Source: Rhodococcus tukisamuensis NBRC 100609 (lineage in GTDB: Bacteria > Actinomycetota > Actinomycetes > Mycobacteriales > Mycobacteriaceae). From it: 61,911 nt of DNA. Under the pieces are notes generated by a model. The model was given only the letters and a program-made list of their open reading frames with translations, did no database searches and had not been told where the DNA came from. Below, piece after piece: positions 25,856-33,959 of the stretch (its first letter is position 1; every line of letters starts with the position of its first letter). The translations under genes and the position numbers were made by a program. The stretch lies in the NCBI RefSeq assembly GCF_001894985.1, contig NZ_BCXG01000028.1, positions 1 through 61,911 on the forward strand, in the 5' to 3' direction.

Positions 25856-25929
25856 ATACGAGACAGGTTGAGTTGAGCGCCTCCGGTCGGGTGCCGATCA
25901 GTCGGCCGATAGACTGGAGTGAAACGAGA

Positions 25930-26721
25930 GTGCCCACCAACGGGCGGATGTGGACGGGGATCAGGGTGGCGATTGACGAGTCCGATGTGGCGTCGCTCTA
26001 TCGGGCCCGCGGGCACGAATCCGCGCCCGCATATCAGCGGGTCAAGAACCTCATTGCTGAGCAGATCGTTTCGGGCCGTTGGCCGGAGGGAGACCAGCTG
26101 CCATCGGAGAATCAACTCGTCAACAGCCTGGGGTTGTCTCGAATGACCGTCAACCGGGCGTTGCGCGAACTGAGCGCGGACGGGCTGGTCGTGCGGCTCA
26201 TGGGTGTCGGCACGTTTGTCGCCGAAAAGAAGGTCAGCTCAGCACTTTTCGAGGTACGCAACATCGCCGACGAGGTGACGCACAGGGGACACCGGCATCG
26301 CAGCGAGGTGGACTTCCTTCGCGCCGAGCCCGCCGAGGCGATCATCGCGCACCAGTTGGGAGTGCCCGACGGGAGTCCGGTGTTTCATTCCCGGGTGGTG
26401 CATTTCGAGGACGATCTGGCCATCCAGGTCGAAGATCGGCACGTCAATCCGGAGATCGCGCCCGAGTATCTCGACCAGGACTTCGCCGCGCAGACGCCCA
26501 ACAACTACCTGATGTCGGTCGCACCGCTCGGCCGGGGCGAGCACGTGGTCGAGTCGGTGCTCGCGACCCCGGACGAGTGCCGGCTCCTGGGGATCGGCGA
26601 GGCCGAGCCGTGCCTGCTGATCCACCGACGCACCTGGTCCGAGGGCAGGCTGGTGAGCACCGCACGACTGGTACACCCGGGCTCGCGTTACCGGCTCGAG
26701 GGCACCTTCGAGACGCAGTGA
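25930..26721 (+). CDS. hutC: Histidine utilisation repressor, GntR/HutC family
   Basis: A 263-residue regulator. The winged helix (about residues 20-90) contains [27 protein letters not shown], and the UTRA ligand-binding domain follows (about 105-255). HutC proteins release DNA on binding urocanate. The gene is divergent from hutU and convergent with the glutamate dehydrogenase gene. Three starts are plausible: GTG 25930 (GGAG about 10 bases upstream, chosen), ATG 25948 or GTG 25966. Two matching operators are found at distant promoters of the same region. Confidence 0.9.
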   Translation: MPTNGRMWTGIRVAIDESDVASLYRARGHESAPAYQRVKNLIAEQIVSGRWPEGDQLPSENQLVNSLGLSRMTVNRALRELSADGLVVRLMGVGTFVAEKKVSSALFEVRNIADEVTHRGHRHRSEVDFLRAEPAEAIIAHQLGVPDGSPVFHSRVVHFEDDLAIQVEDRHVNPEIAPEYLDQDFAAQTPNNYLMSVAPLGRGEHVVESVLATPDECRLLGIGEAEPCLLIHRRTWSEGRLVSTARLVHPGSRYRLEGTFETQ

Positions 26722-26726
26722 ACCCG

Positions 26727-26754
26727 GAGCGGCCGCGGTGAGCCGCGGCCGCTC
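26727..26754. terminator. Bidirectional terminator between hutC and glutamate dehydrogenase
   Basis: Perfect 12-bp stem GAGCGGCCGCGG / CCGCGGCCGCTC with a TGAG loop (26739-26742), midway between two convergent stop codons. Confidence 0.85.
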
Positions 26755-26772
26755 GCCCCGGCGGCGATCGGC

Positions 26773-29700
26773 TCAGACGCTACCGACCAGGCTCCGGATC
26801 TGGCGCACCGCAACGGACATGGCCGCGACATCGACGGACGAGTTCTCGAAGATCGCGTCGAGAGTCGAGCGTGCCCGCAGGAGGCGGGTGGAGTTCCGCT
26901 CCTCCCACCGCGCGATCATCTCGGCGGCGGATTCCCCGGCGCCCGCCGGGTTGCCGAGCAGGTCCAGGCACAGTGCGCGCAGGGAGCCGTAGAGCTCGTC
27001 CCGCATCGCAAGGCGGGCAAGTGAGTTCCATCGGTCGTCGTAGGCCAGTCTCGACACCGACTGCAACAGGTGCACCGCGCCGAGATGTTGGCTCAGTGCG
27101 TAGTACAGCTCCGCGACCTCGGGCACCTCTCGGCCGCTGACGTCGGCGACCTCGATGATGTCGAGCAGGCCGAACTGGTCGAGCAGCAGGTGAACCCGGG
27201 CAGCGAGATGGTGCGGGACACCGGCGTCGACCGACGTGGCGACCCGTGCGTGCAGATCGGCAAGCTCTTGTCCGCGAAGCCAGTCCGGGACCACGTGTGC
27301 GTGGCGGGCGAGTCGGGGCGCGAACCTGGCGACTTCGGCGCCGATGTCGAGGGGCTGCGGCCGGTTGGCCAGCAGCCAGCGCGAGGCACGGTCGAGCACC
27401 CGCTGGGTGTCGACCACCAGGGCATCGGTGACGGCCGTCGAAAGTCCACTCTCGTCGATGTCGGCCCACAGCCGGTTCAGGTCGAAGATCCGGGCCGCGA
27501 CGACGTGGGCGCGCACGGCGTCGGACCCGATCGCCGCCGAGTCCTCCGCGAGGCGGAACGCGAAAGTGATTCCGCCGTGGTCGATCACGTCGTTCGTCAG
27601 CATTGTCGCGGTGATCTCGCGACGTAGCCGGTGTGAGTCCAGGTGGTCGCCGAAGCGTTCCCACAGGGCGTCCGGGAAGTACGCACGCAGCCGGTCGCGC
27701 AGCGCCGGATCGTCCGGCAGGTCACCGGCCAGCAGTTCGTCCTTGACTGCGAGTTTGACGTGCGCCATGAGGGTGGCCAGTTCCGGAGAGGTCAGCCCCT
27801 GGCAGTCCTGCGCACGCCGAGACAGCTCGCGCTTGTCCGGTAGCGCCTCGAGCGCGCGGACCAGTCCGCGGTCGTTCTCCAGCCTGGCGATCATCCGGGC
27901 GTGTACGCCGATCGTGGCGGCGGCAGTGGATCGGCTCACGCCGAGGATCCGGTTCTGGGAGCGGTTGTCCGCCAGGACGATTCGGCTCACCTCGTCGGTC
28001 ATGGAGCGCATCAGTGCGTCCCGCTCACCCGCGGCGAGGTTTCCGGACGCCACCATACCCGCGAGCAGGATCTTGATGTTGACCTCGCGGTCGGAGCAGT
28101 CGACGCCGGCCGAGTTGTCCAACGCGTCGGTGTTGACGCGGCCCCCGGCGCGGGCGAACTCGATGCGTCCGAGCGGTGTCAGCCCCAGGTTTCCGCCCTC
28201 CGCCACGACGCGGGCTCGCAGGTCGCATGCGTCGACCCGGACCCCGTCGTTGGCCTTGTCTCCCACCTCGGCGTGGGACTCGCTCGAGGCCTTGACGTAC
28301 GTGCCGACGCCGCCGTTCCACGCCAGATCCACCGGGGCGCGCAGGATCGCACCGATCAGCGCGGCGGGCGCGAGCGCGGTGACGCCGTCGGCGAGACCCA
28401 GTGCGCCTCGCGCCTCGGGGCTGATCGGGACCGATTTCGCCGAGCGCGCCCACACCCCGCCGCCCGCGCTGATCAGCGCGGGGGCGTAATCGGCCCAGGA
28501 GGAACGGGGCAGGCCGAACAGTCGGTTGCGTTCCGCAAACGACGTCGCGGCATCCGGGGTGGGATCGAGGAAGATGTGACGGTGGTCGAAGGCCGCGACC
28601 AGTCTGATGTGCGTGCTGAGCAGCATGCCGTTGCCGAACACGTCGCCGCTCATGTCGCCGATGCCGACGACCGTGAAGTCCTCGCTCTGGGTGTCGCGGC
28701 CCATCTCGCGGAAGTGCCGCTGGACGCTCTCCCAGGCGCCGCGCGCGGTGATGCCCATCGCCTTGTGGTCGTACCCGACCGAACCCCCGGAGGCGAACGC
28801 GTCGCCGAGCCAGAAGGCGTACTCGGCGGCGACCTCGTTGGCGATGTCGGAGAAGGTGGCGGTGCCCTTGTCCGCGGCGACGACGAGGTAGGTGTCGTCG
28901 GTGTCGTGGCGGACCACGTCGCGGGCGGGAACGACGGCGCCGGTGGCCGAGTCGATGTTGTCGGTGACGTCGAGCAGGCCGGCGATGAACTGCCGGTAGC
29001 ACGCGACGCCCTCGGCGAGGTGCGCCTCGCGATCGGTGGCGTCGACGCCCGTCGGCGCGGGCGGTTGTTTCACGACGAACCCGCCCTTGGCGCCCACCGG
29101 CACGATGACCGCGTTCTTCACCGCCTGCGCCTTCACCAGTCCGAGCACCTCGGTGCGGAAGTCCTCCTTGCGGTCCGACCACCGCAGGCCGCCGCGGGCC
29201 ACGCTGCCGAAGCGCAGGTGCACGCCTTCGACGCGCGGCGAGCAGACGTAGATCTCGAATCGTGGCCGGGGGTGGGGTAGTTCGTCGATCCCCTGCGGAT
29301 CGAACTTGAAGGAGAGCAACGGCGAGCTGCCCCCGCGGGTGAAATAGTTGGTGCGCAGGGTGTTTCGGATGAGTGTCGTGAAGGCGCGCAGGATTCGGTC
29401 CTCGTCGAGGCTGACCACGCTGCCGAGTGCGTCGTCGAGCCGGCCGGTCAGCGCGTCCTGCCGGTCCTCGTCGTTCGCCGCCGGGTCGAAGCGGGCCCCG
29501 AACAGCTCGACCAGCAACCGGGCGGACTCGGGGTGTGCGGAGAGGACCTCCGCGATCCGCACCTGGCTGTACGGAAACCCGGCCTGGCGCAGGTATTTTG
29601 CGTATGCCCGTAGCATCGACGCCTGCCGCCAGGTCAGCCCCGCGCGCAGGACCAGGTGGTTGAACGTGTCGACCTCGGCGTCGCCGCGCCACGCGGCGGC

Positions 29701-30120
29701 GAAGGCCTCGGTGAAACGGGCTGCCATGCCGGTGTCGGACGGAGCGGGGGCGACGTCGAGGGCGAGGCCGAAGTCGTAGATCCAGCATTCACTGCCGGCC
29801 GAGTCGGCCAGCGGGTAGGGGCGCTCGTCGAGCACCTCGACGCCGAGGGATTGGATCACGGGCAGGATGCGGCTGAGCGAGACTGCTGCTCCGTCGATGT
29901 AGAGCGTCAGGCGCAGGTGGCCCCGTGCGGCGCCCGTCGGCGGGTGCAGGGCCACCTCGAACGAGTCGGAGCGCAACCCCTCGATTCGGGTGACGTCCGC
30001 GACGGCGCGTTCGGGGTCGAAGTCGTGTTTGTATGCCTCCGGTAGGGAGTCGGTGTAGGACTTCGCCAGCACCGGATCTGCCATCCGGTCGCGGAAGTCG
30101 TCGTCCCAGGCCTGCGTCAT
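26773..30120 (-). CDS. NAD-glutamate dehydrogenase, short form of the large class
   Basis: Oxidises glutamate to 2-oxoglutarate and ammonia with NAD+. 1115 residues (about 120 kDa). The large bacterial class (GDH-180) is about 1600 residues; this protein corresponds to its catalytic C-terminal two thirds and lacks about 500 N-terminal residues with regulatory domains. Catalytic landmarks are present: RGGLRWSDRKEDFRTEVLGL, the Lys-containing KNAVIVPVGAKGGFVVK (about 345) and GDMSGDVFGNGMLL (about 490). The start is ATG 30120 with GAGGAG nine bases upstream, so the short N-terminus is genuine rather than a mis-start. A HutC-type motif covers its promoter, tying it to histidine catabolism. Confidence 0.9.
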   Translation of the reverse strand: MTQAWDDDFRDRMADPVLAKSYTDSLPEAYKHDFDPERAVADVTRIEGLRSDSFEVALHPPTGAARGHLRLTLYIDGAAVSLSRILPVIQSLGVEVLDERPYPLADSAGSECWIYDFGLALDVAPAPSDTGMAARFTEAFAAAWRGDAEVDTFNHLVLRAGLTWRQASMLRAYAKYLRQAGFPYSQVRIAEVLSAHPESARLLVELFGARFDPAANDEDRQDALTGRLDDALGSVVSLDEDRILRAFTTLIRNTLRTNYFTRGGSSPLLSFKFDPQGIDELPHPRPRFEIYVCSPRVEGVHLRFGSVARGGLRWSDRKEDFRTEVLGLVKAQAVKNAVIVPVGAKGGFVVKQPPAPTGVDATDREAHLAEGVACYRQFIAGLLDVTDNIDSATGAVVPARDVVRHDTDDTYLVVAADKGTATFSDIANEVAAEYAFWLGDAFASGGSVGYDHKAMGITARGAWESVQRHFREMGRDTQSEDFTVVGIGDMSGDVFGNGMLLSTHIRLVAAFDHRHIFLDPTPDAATSFAERNRLFGLPRSSWADYAPALISAGGGVWARSAKSVPISPEARGALGLADGVTALAPAALIGAILRAPVDLAWNGGVGTYVKASSESHAEVGDKANDGVRVDACDLRARVVAEGGNLGLTPLGRIEFARAGGRVNTDALDNSAGVDCSDREVNIKILLAGMVASGNLAAGERDALMRSMTDEVSRIVLADNRSQNRILGVSRSTAAATIGVHARMIARLENDRGLVRALEALPDKRELSRRAQDCQGLTSPELATLMAHVKLAVKDELLAGDLPDDPALRDRLRAYFPDALWERFGDHLDSHRLRREITATMLTNDVIDHGGITFAFRLAEDSAAIGSDAVRAHVVAARIFDLNRLWADIDESGLSTAVTDALVVDTQRVLDRASRWLLANRPQPLDIGAEVARFAPRLARHAHVVPDWLRGQELADLHARVATSVDAGVPHHLAARVHLLLDQFGLLDIIEVADVSGREVPEVAELYYALSQHLGAVHLLQSVSRLAYDDRWNSLARLAMRDELYGSLRALCLDLLGNPAGAGESAAEMIARWEERNSTRLLRARSTLDAIFENSSVDVAAMSVAVRQIRSLVGSV

Positions 30121-30146
30121 CGTCGGCTTCTCCTCGTGCGGCGGCA

Positions 30147-30170
30147 GTTGTATATACAGGACCATACAAC
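30147..30170 (-). promoter_or_regulatory. Glutamate dehydrogenase promoter with HutC-type operator
   Basis: TTGTATATACAG (30148-30159) and the outer inverted arms GTTGTAT (30147-30153) / ATACAAC (30164-30170) form a compound operator. The 20-base core TGTATATACAGGACCATACA differs by one base from the motif at the histidine permease promoter. On the minus strand TTCACA and TATACA, 18 bases apart, make a plausible promoter overlapped by the operator. Confidence 0.75.
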
Positions 30171-30216
30171 CATGTGAACTGCCTCACAAGGGGTCGAATC
30201 GTGGTGCCCTGCTCGC

Positions 30217-31017
30217 TCAGCGTGGAGCGGGGACGTGGCCCGAGATGTGGGAGGTCAGGCGCTCGGCGCCGCCCAGCAGGGTCTGACCCACGGCGTCCGG
30301 CTCGGGATAGGCCAACTGTTTGCGCCAGGTGGTGCTCAGCGCCGCCACCGCACGGCCGTTGTGGTCGAACACCGCGGCGCCAACGGACCGCAGGCCCGTC
30401 GTCACCAGGTCCACCTCCTCTGCCCACCCGCGTGAGCGGGCCTCCGCGAGGATGCGGCGCAGTTCGGTCAGCGTCCGCGGGCCGAGCCCGGTCCGAGTGA
30501 TGAAGTCGCCGCGTCGGGAGTACAGCGCCTTGACCTGAGCATCGGGCAGGGCGGCGAGGATGGCGCGCCCGTTGGCGGTCAGGTGCGCGGGCAGCCGCAC
30601 CCCGATATCGGTGATCAGTGAGACCTCGGCCGCGGGGCCGGACGTGGGGCGTTCCTTGAGGAGGTAGACGGTCTCGTTGCCGTGCAGGATCCCCAGGTGC
30701 ACGGCCTGTCCGAGTTGCATGGCCAGTCGGTGCAGGATCGGCTGCGCGAGCCGCTCGAGCGGCTCGTGGCGCAGGTAGGCAGAGCCGATCTCGAAGGACG
30801 TCACCCCGAGCCCGTACGCCTGCTCGCCCGGCACGTACACCACGAAGCCGCGCTCCACCAGCACGGACAGAATGTGGTACACCGACGAACGCGGCAGATC
30901 CAGGTCGCGGGCGAGCGCAGCCGCCTGCACCGGACCCGGGCGCTGCGCGAGTCTCACCAGGATGTCGAGGGCGCGACCGACCGCCGGCGATGCGCTGGAA
31001 CTCGCTGGCCTGACCAC
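30217..31017 (-). CDS. IclR-family transcriptional regulator
   Basis: A 266-residue regulator. The N-terminal winged helix (about residues 12-70: VGRALDILVRLAQ ... DLPRSSVYHILSVL) is followed by an IclR effector domain (about 85-250) with HLGILHGNETVYLLKE and RLPAHLTANGRAILA. The start is GTG 31017. It lies upstream of the glutamate dehydrogenase gene on the same strand, 97 bases away, but that gene has its own promoter. Possible targets are the dehydrogenase gene or the hutUIG operon; the ligand is unknown. Confidence 0.88.
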   Translation of the reverse strand: MVRPASSSASPAVGRALDILVRLAQRPGPVQAAALARDLDLPRSSVYHILSVLVERGFVVYVPGEQAYGLGVTSFEIGSAYLRHEPLERLAQPILHRLAMQLGQAVHLGILHGNETVYLLKERPTSGPAAEVSLITDIGVRLPAHLTANGRAILAALPDAQVKALYSRRGDFITRTGLGPRTLTELRRILAEARSRGWAEEVDLVTTGLRSVGAAVFDHNGRAVAALSTTWRKQLAYPEPDAVGQTLLGGAERLTSHISGHVPAPR

Positions 31018-31153
31018 GCTGCCGATTCTGCCAGCCTGGGCGCGAGCGTCATCGAGCTCGGCCCGAGCCAGGCCCGCGCGGTCGTGTCATGCGGATTTGG
31101 ATTGGTTCAGCGGCGTGTCCTGCATGCTGACCATTGCGCCCCTGACGTCGGGA

Positions 31154-31185
31154 CTTGACCCTGACACAGTGACAAGGACTCGAAT
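31154..31185 (+). promoter_or_regulatory. MerR-type promoter with 19-bp spacer and operator
   Basis: TTGACC (31155-31160) and TCGAAT (31180-31185) are 19 bases apart, the over-long spacing typical of MerR-activated promoters. A near-perfect 23-bp inverted repeat (31154-31176, CTTG-N-C-N-CTG ... CAG-N-G-N-CAAG) lies across the spacer. It drives a two-gene operon whose second gene encodes a MerR regulator. Confidence 0.78.
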
Positions 31186-31208
31186 GGTCGACGAAGGAGG
31201 TGGTTGTC

Positions 31209-31865
31209 GTGAACACAACCAACCACGGTGGGCCGAATGCCTACCTCGTCGACGCCCTGGCCGCAGCCGACCCGTCGGCCCGGCTGCGGGCGGCACTCGC
31301 TGCAGGCACGGGTCGCGATCCCGGTCTCACGGAAATTCTCGTCGCTCGGTGTGCCGTCGAACCGGACTTCTTCGTCCGCGACATGCTGACCTGGTCGTTG
31401 TGCCGCCTGCCGGCCGAGATCACGGTGCCGAGACTGGTCCAAGAGCTCGGGTCTGGCACCGCGCAGGCCCGCAGTCAGGCGCTGCACACCCTGTCCAAGA
31501 TCGGCGATCGGCTCGCCTGGCCCGCGGTGTCGGCGCTGCTGCACGACGAGCACGACGAGGTCGCGCGCAGCGCGTGGCGGGCGGCCGTGGCGCTCGTGCC
31601 GCCCGACGACGAGGTCGCGCTCGCGGCCGATCTGGCGACCGAGCTCGGACGGGGCGACCGGGACATGCAGCTCAGTCTGAGCCGCGCGCTGGTGGCGCTC
31701 GGGGACGCCGTCCTGCCGGTCCTCGACGCGGCCGGGGCGAGTCCCGATCCGCGTATGCGTGCGCATGCGGATGCCACGAAGCAGCTCTGCCACGACCCCG
31801 ACAGCGCGTTCACCCTGTCTCTCGAGATGGCGAAGCGCGTCGCGGTCACCGGCCCGGACACGTAG
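31209..31865 (+). CDS. HEAT-repeat protein
   Basis: A 218-residue alpha-solenoid protein with four or five HEAT-like repeats (for example QARSQALHTLSKIGDRLAWP near 82 and DEVARSAWRAAVALVP near 113). Such solenoids bind proteins or nucleic acid. The start is GTG 31209, set by AAGGAGG at 31194-31200; three in-frame codons upstream including another GTG overlap this site. It is cotranscribed with a MerR protein that itself carries HEAT repeats, 14 bases downstream. Function unknown. Confidence 0.8.
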   Translation: MNTTNHGGPNAYLVDALAAADPSARLRAALAAGTGRDPGLTEILVARCAVEPDFFVRDMLTWSLCRLPAEITVPRLVQELGSGTAQARSQALHTLSKIGDRLAWPAVSALLHDEHDEVARSAWRAAVALVPPDDEVALAADLATELGRGDRDMQLSLSRALVALGDAVLPVLDAAGASPDPRMRAHADATKQLCHDPDSAFTLSLEMAKRVAVTGPDT

Positions 31866-31879
31866 CGGGAGGAGACGGG

Positions 31880-32902
31880 ATGTTGATCGGTGAGGTCTCG
31901 CGGAGGTCCGGCGTCAGCACGCGGATGTTGCGGCACTACGACACGCTGGGGCTGGTGAAGCCCACCGGCCGCACGTCCGGCGGCTACCGCGAGTACTCCG
32001 CCGACGACATCCGCCGCCTCTTCCACGTCGAGAGCCTGCGGACCCTCGGGCTGTCGTTGAACGAGGCGAGGCGCGCACTGGACGAGCCCGATTTCGCGCC
32101 GGGCGATCTGGTGGGAGACCTCATCTTTCACACGCGGGAGCGGATCGCCGCCGAGGAGGAACTGCTCGCCAAGCTCGAACGCGTCGACGCCGCCTCGCCG
32201 GCGGAGTGGGACGATGTCCTGCGCCTCATCTCCCTGTTGCGCGCGCTGGAATCGGAGTCCGGGGCCCGGCGGCAGCAGGCGATCCTGTCTCAGGACGGGA
32301 ACGCGGCGCTGCCTGTCGCGGCGCTGGTCGAGGCGGCCTTGTCGGAGGACGACCCCAATGTGGCCGGAGCGCTGCGGTGGTCGTTGGCGAGGGCCGGTGG
32401 TCGGGGACTCGCGGGCCTGGCCACCGGTCTCGACTCGGAGAACGTCGACGTCCGGCGTCGGGCGACTGTCGCGATAACGGCGGTGCAGACTGCGGAGGCA
32501 ACGGTGCTGCTGAGACGTGCGCTCGATGATTCCGACGCCACGGTCCGCGGGCGTGCGGCCCTCGCGCTGGGGTCTCGGGGGTGCGTCGACTCGACGCCTG
32601 TCCTCCTCGAGATGGTCGTCGAGGGGCGGCGTGATGTCGAGGCCGCCGAGGTGTTGGGCCTGCTGACGGAGGTCTCGCCGGGGGACGATGACGTCGTCGG
32701 GGTCCTGCAGGACAAGCTCGACAGTGTGGATGACGCGGGCACGCGGCTGCGAATCACGCAGGCGCTGGCGGAGATTCCCGGGCCGGCGGCACGGGAGGCG
32801 CTGGCACGGCTGGCCGACGACGGTGATCCGACGGTCGCGGGCACTGCAGCGGCGATCGTGAACACGCAGGACCGCGGACGGCGGCTGCGCCGACGATCCT
32901 GA
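31880..32902 (+). CDS. MerR-family regulator fused to HEAT repeats
   Basis: A 340-residue protein. The N-terminal MerR DNA-binding domain (residues 1-70: LIGEVSRRSGVSTRMLRHYDTLGLVKPTGRT) and a dimerisation helix (about 80-120) are followed by a C-terminal solenoid of HEAT/PBS-lyase repeats (about 140-335, for example DSDATVRGRAALALGSRG). Ordinary MerR proteins carry a small-molecule effector domain; the solenoid here suggests a protein or large ligand as the signal. GGGAGGAG precedes the ATG. The 19-bp promoter ahead of the operon is its likely autoregulatory site. Confidence 0.88.
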   Translation: MLIGEVSRRSGVSTRMLRHYDTLGLVKPTGRTSGGYREYSADDIRRLFHVESLRTLGLSLNEARRALDEPDFAPGDLVGDLIFHTRERIAAEEELLAKLERVDAASPAEWDDVLRLISLLRALESESGARRQQAILSQDGNAALPVAALVEAALSEDDPNVAGALRWSLARAGGRGLAGLATGLDSENVDVRRRATVAITAVQTAEATVLLRRALDDSDATVRGRAALALGSRGCVDSTPVLLEMVVEGRRDVEAAEVLGLLTEVSPGDDDVVGVLQDKLDSVDDAGTRLRITQALAEIPGPAAREALARLADDGDPTVAGTAAAIVNTQDRGRRLRRRS

Positions 32903-32939
32903 CTGTCGAACCGGTCCGGCGCTGAGCGAACCACCTGAA

Positions 32940-33278
32940 TTGACGAGTACGGCCGACAGTCGTGCAGAGGAGGCGGAGAAATGGCGGGCGGTTTCGCCGG
33001 ACGGCATGCCTTCCGAGTGCGGACCGTTCACCTTCATCGGCGCGCTCGAGGGGTACCCAGTCGGAGACATACTCTTCGACGACACCGTGACAGCCGCCGA
33101 GCTCTGGTGGGCGCCAACCCGATACGGACCCAGGTGGCTTGTCCTCGGAACCGCAGCCGACGAATCGAGTTTCTGGCGACTCGTCGACGACGACGATGAC
33201 CTCAACACGCTCGGAGCCCACGGGCCGGCAACACGCCGGCGCGCCACCATCATCGGAGCTCTCGCCCAGGACAACTGA
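32940..33278 (+). CDS. Hypothetical protein, start uncertain
   Basis: A 112-codon frame beginning with TTG; an internal ATG at 33006 would give about 90 residues. The predicted protein is acidic, with five consecutive Asp near residue 83, and has a Trp-rich centre (AELWWAPTRYGPRWLVLG), which looks like real protein rather than a shadow frame. No family recognised. It lies between the MerR-HEAT gene and the DUF4259 gene, in an accessory stretch. Confidence 0.45.
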   Translation: MTSTADSRAEEAEKWRAVSPDGMPSECGPFTFIGALEGYPVGDILFDDTVTAAELWWAPTRYGPRWLVLGTAADESSFWRLVDDDDDLNTLGAHGPATRRRATIIGALAQDN

Positions 33279-33369
33279 GTCGCCCGGGGTCCCGGCGTGC
33301 CGATCGGCGGAACGTCGGTGCGGTCTGGTTCAATGTCGCCAGAATCGGACGCGGGAGGGTGCGGACACC

Positions 33370-33741
33370 ATGGGGACCTGGGGCAGCGGCAACTTCGACG
33401 ACGACACCGCCGCCGATCATCTCTCGGACCTGACCGGCCGCCTCGTCGACGAGGTCACCAAGGCGATGTCCGGCGACCCGGTCGAGATCGAGCCGGACGA
33501 GTACTGGGGCGTCGCGGTGCCTTGCAACCTGGAGTTGCTTCACCTGCTCGCGCAGCAGCCCTACGTCGGGGTCAGCCTGCCCGACCCGGAGACCATCGTG
33601 GGCTGGAAGGACCGGTTCCTGGCCGTCTGGGACGGGGCGATCGACGGCCTCGAGCCCAAGCCGGACTACAAGGAGCGGCGGCGCGAGGTCCTCGTGCGGA
33701 CCTTTGACCAACTGGCCGAGTTGGCGAGGCGCGAGGGATGA
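33370..33741 (+). CDS. DUF4259 family protein
   Basis: A 123-residue protein with the family's hallmark N-terminus MGTWGSGNFDDDTAADHLSD. DUF4259 proteins are small, acidic and of unknown function, often encoded beside immunity-type proteins of polymorphic toxin systems. The ATG at 33370 is fixed by the family start. No toxin is encoded nearby. Confidence 0.85.
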   Translation: MGTWGSGNFDDDTAADHLSDLTGRLVDEVTKAMSGDPVEIEPDEYWGVAVPCNLELLHLLAQQPYVGVSLPDPETIVGWKDRFLAVWDGAIDGLEPKPDYKERRREVLVRTFDQLAELARREG

Positions 33742-33959
33742 GGAGCCCGGCCTCACCATCAGCCCACCGCCCCTGACCGTGTTCTCCCACTTCGGATTTC
33801 GGTGGCGCGATCGATCTGACGGCTGATCATGTCGGGTTGATTTGGGGCTACACGCGGATTGGCTACGTTGACCGGTCGGTATCGCACATCACGAGGGGTC
33901 CCGGACGAGCCTTCCCCCGACGCGGCGGATTCGTGCGCGGCCGATGATGAAATAGTTCG

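Noticed and set aside
32981-33199. ATG frame with a good GGAGG-like site, 72 codons
   Set aside because: The product is Arg/His-rich like a shadow frame; the overlapping frame 32940-33278 has better protein character.
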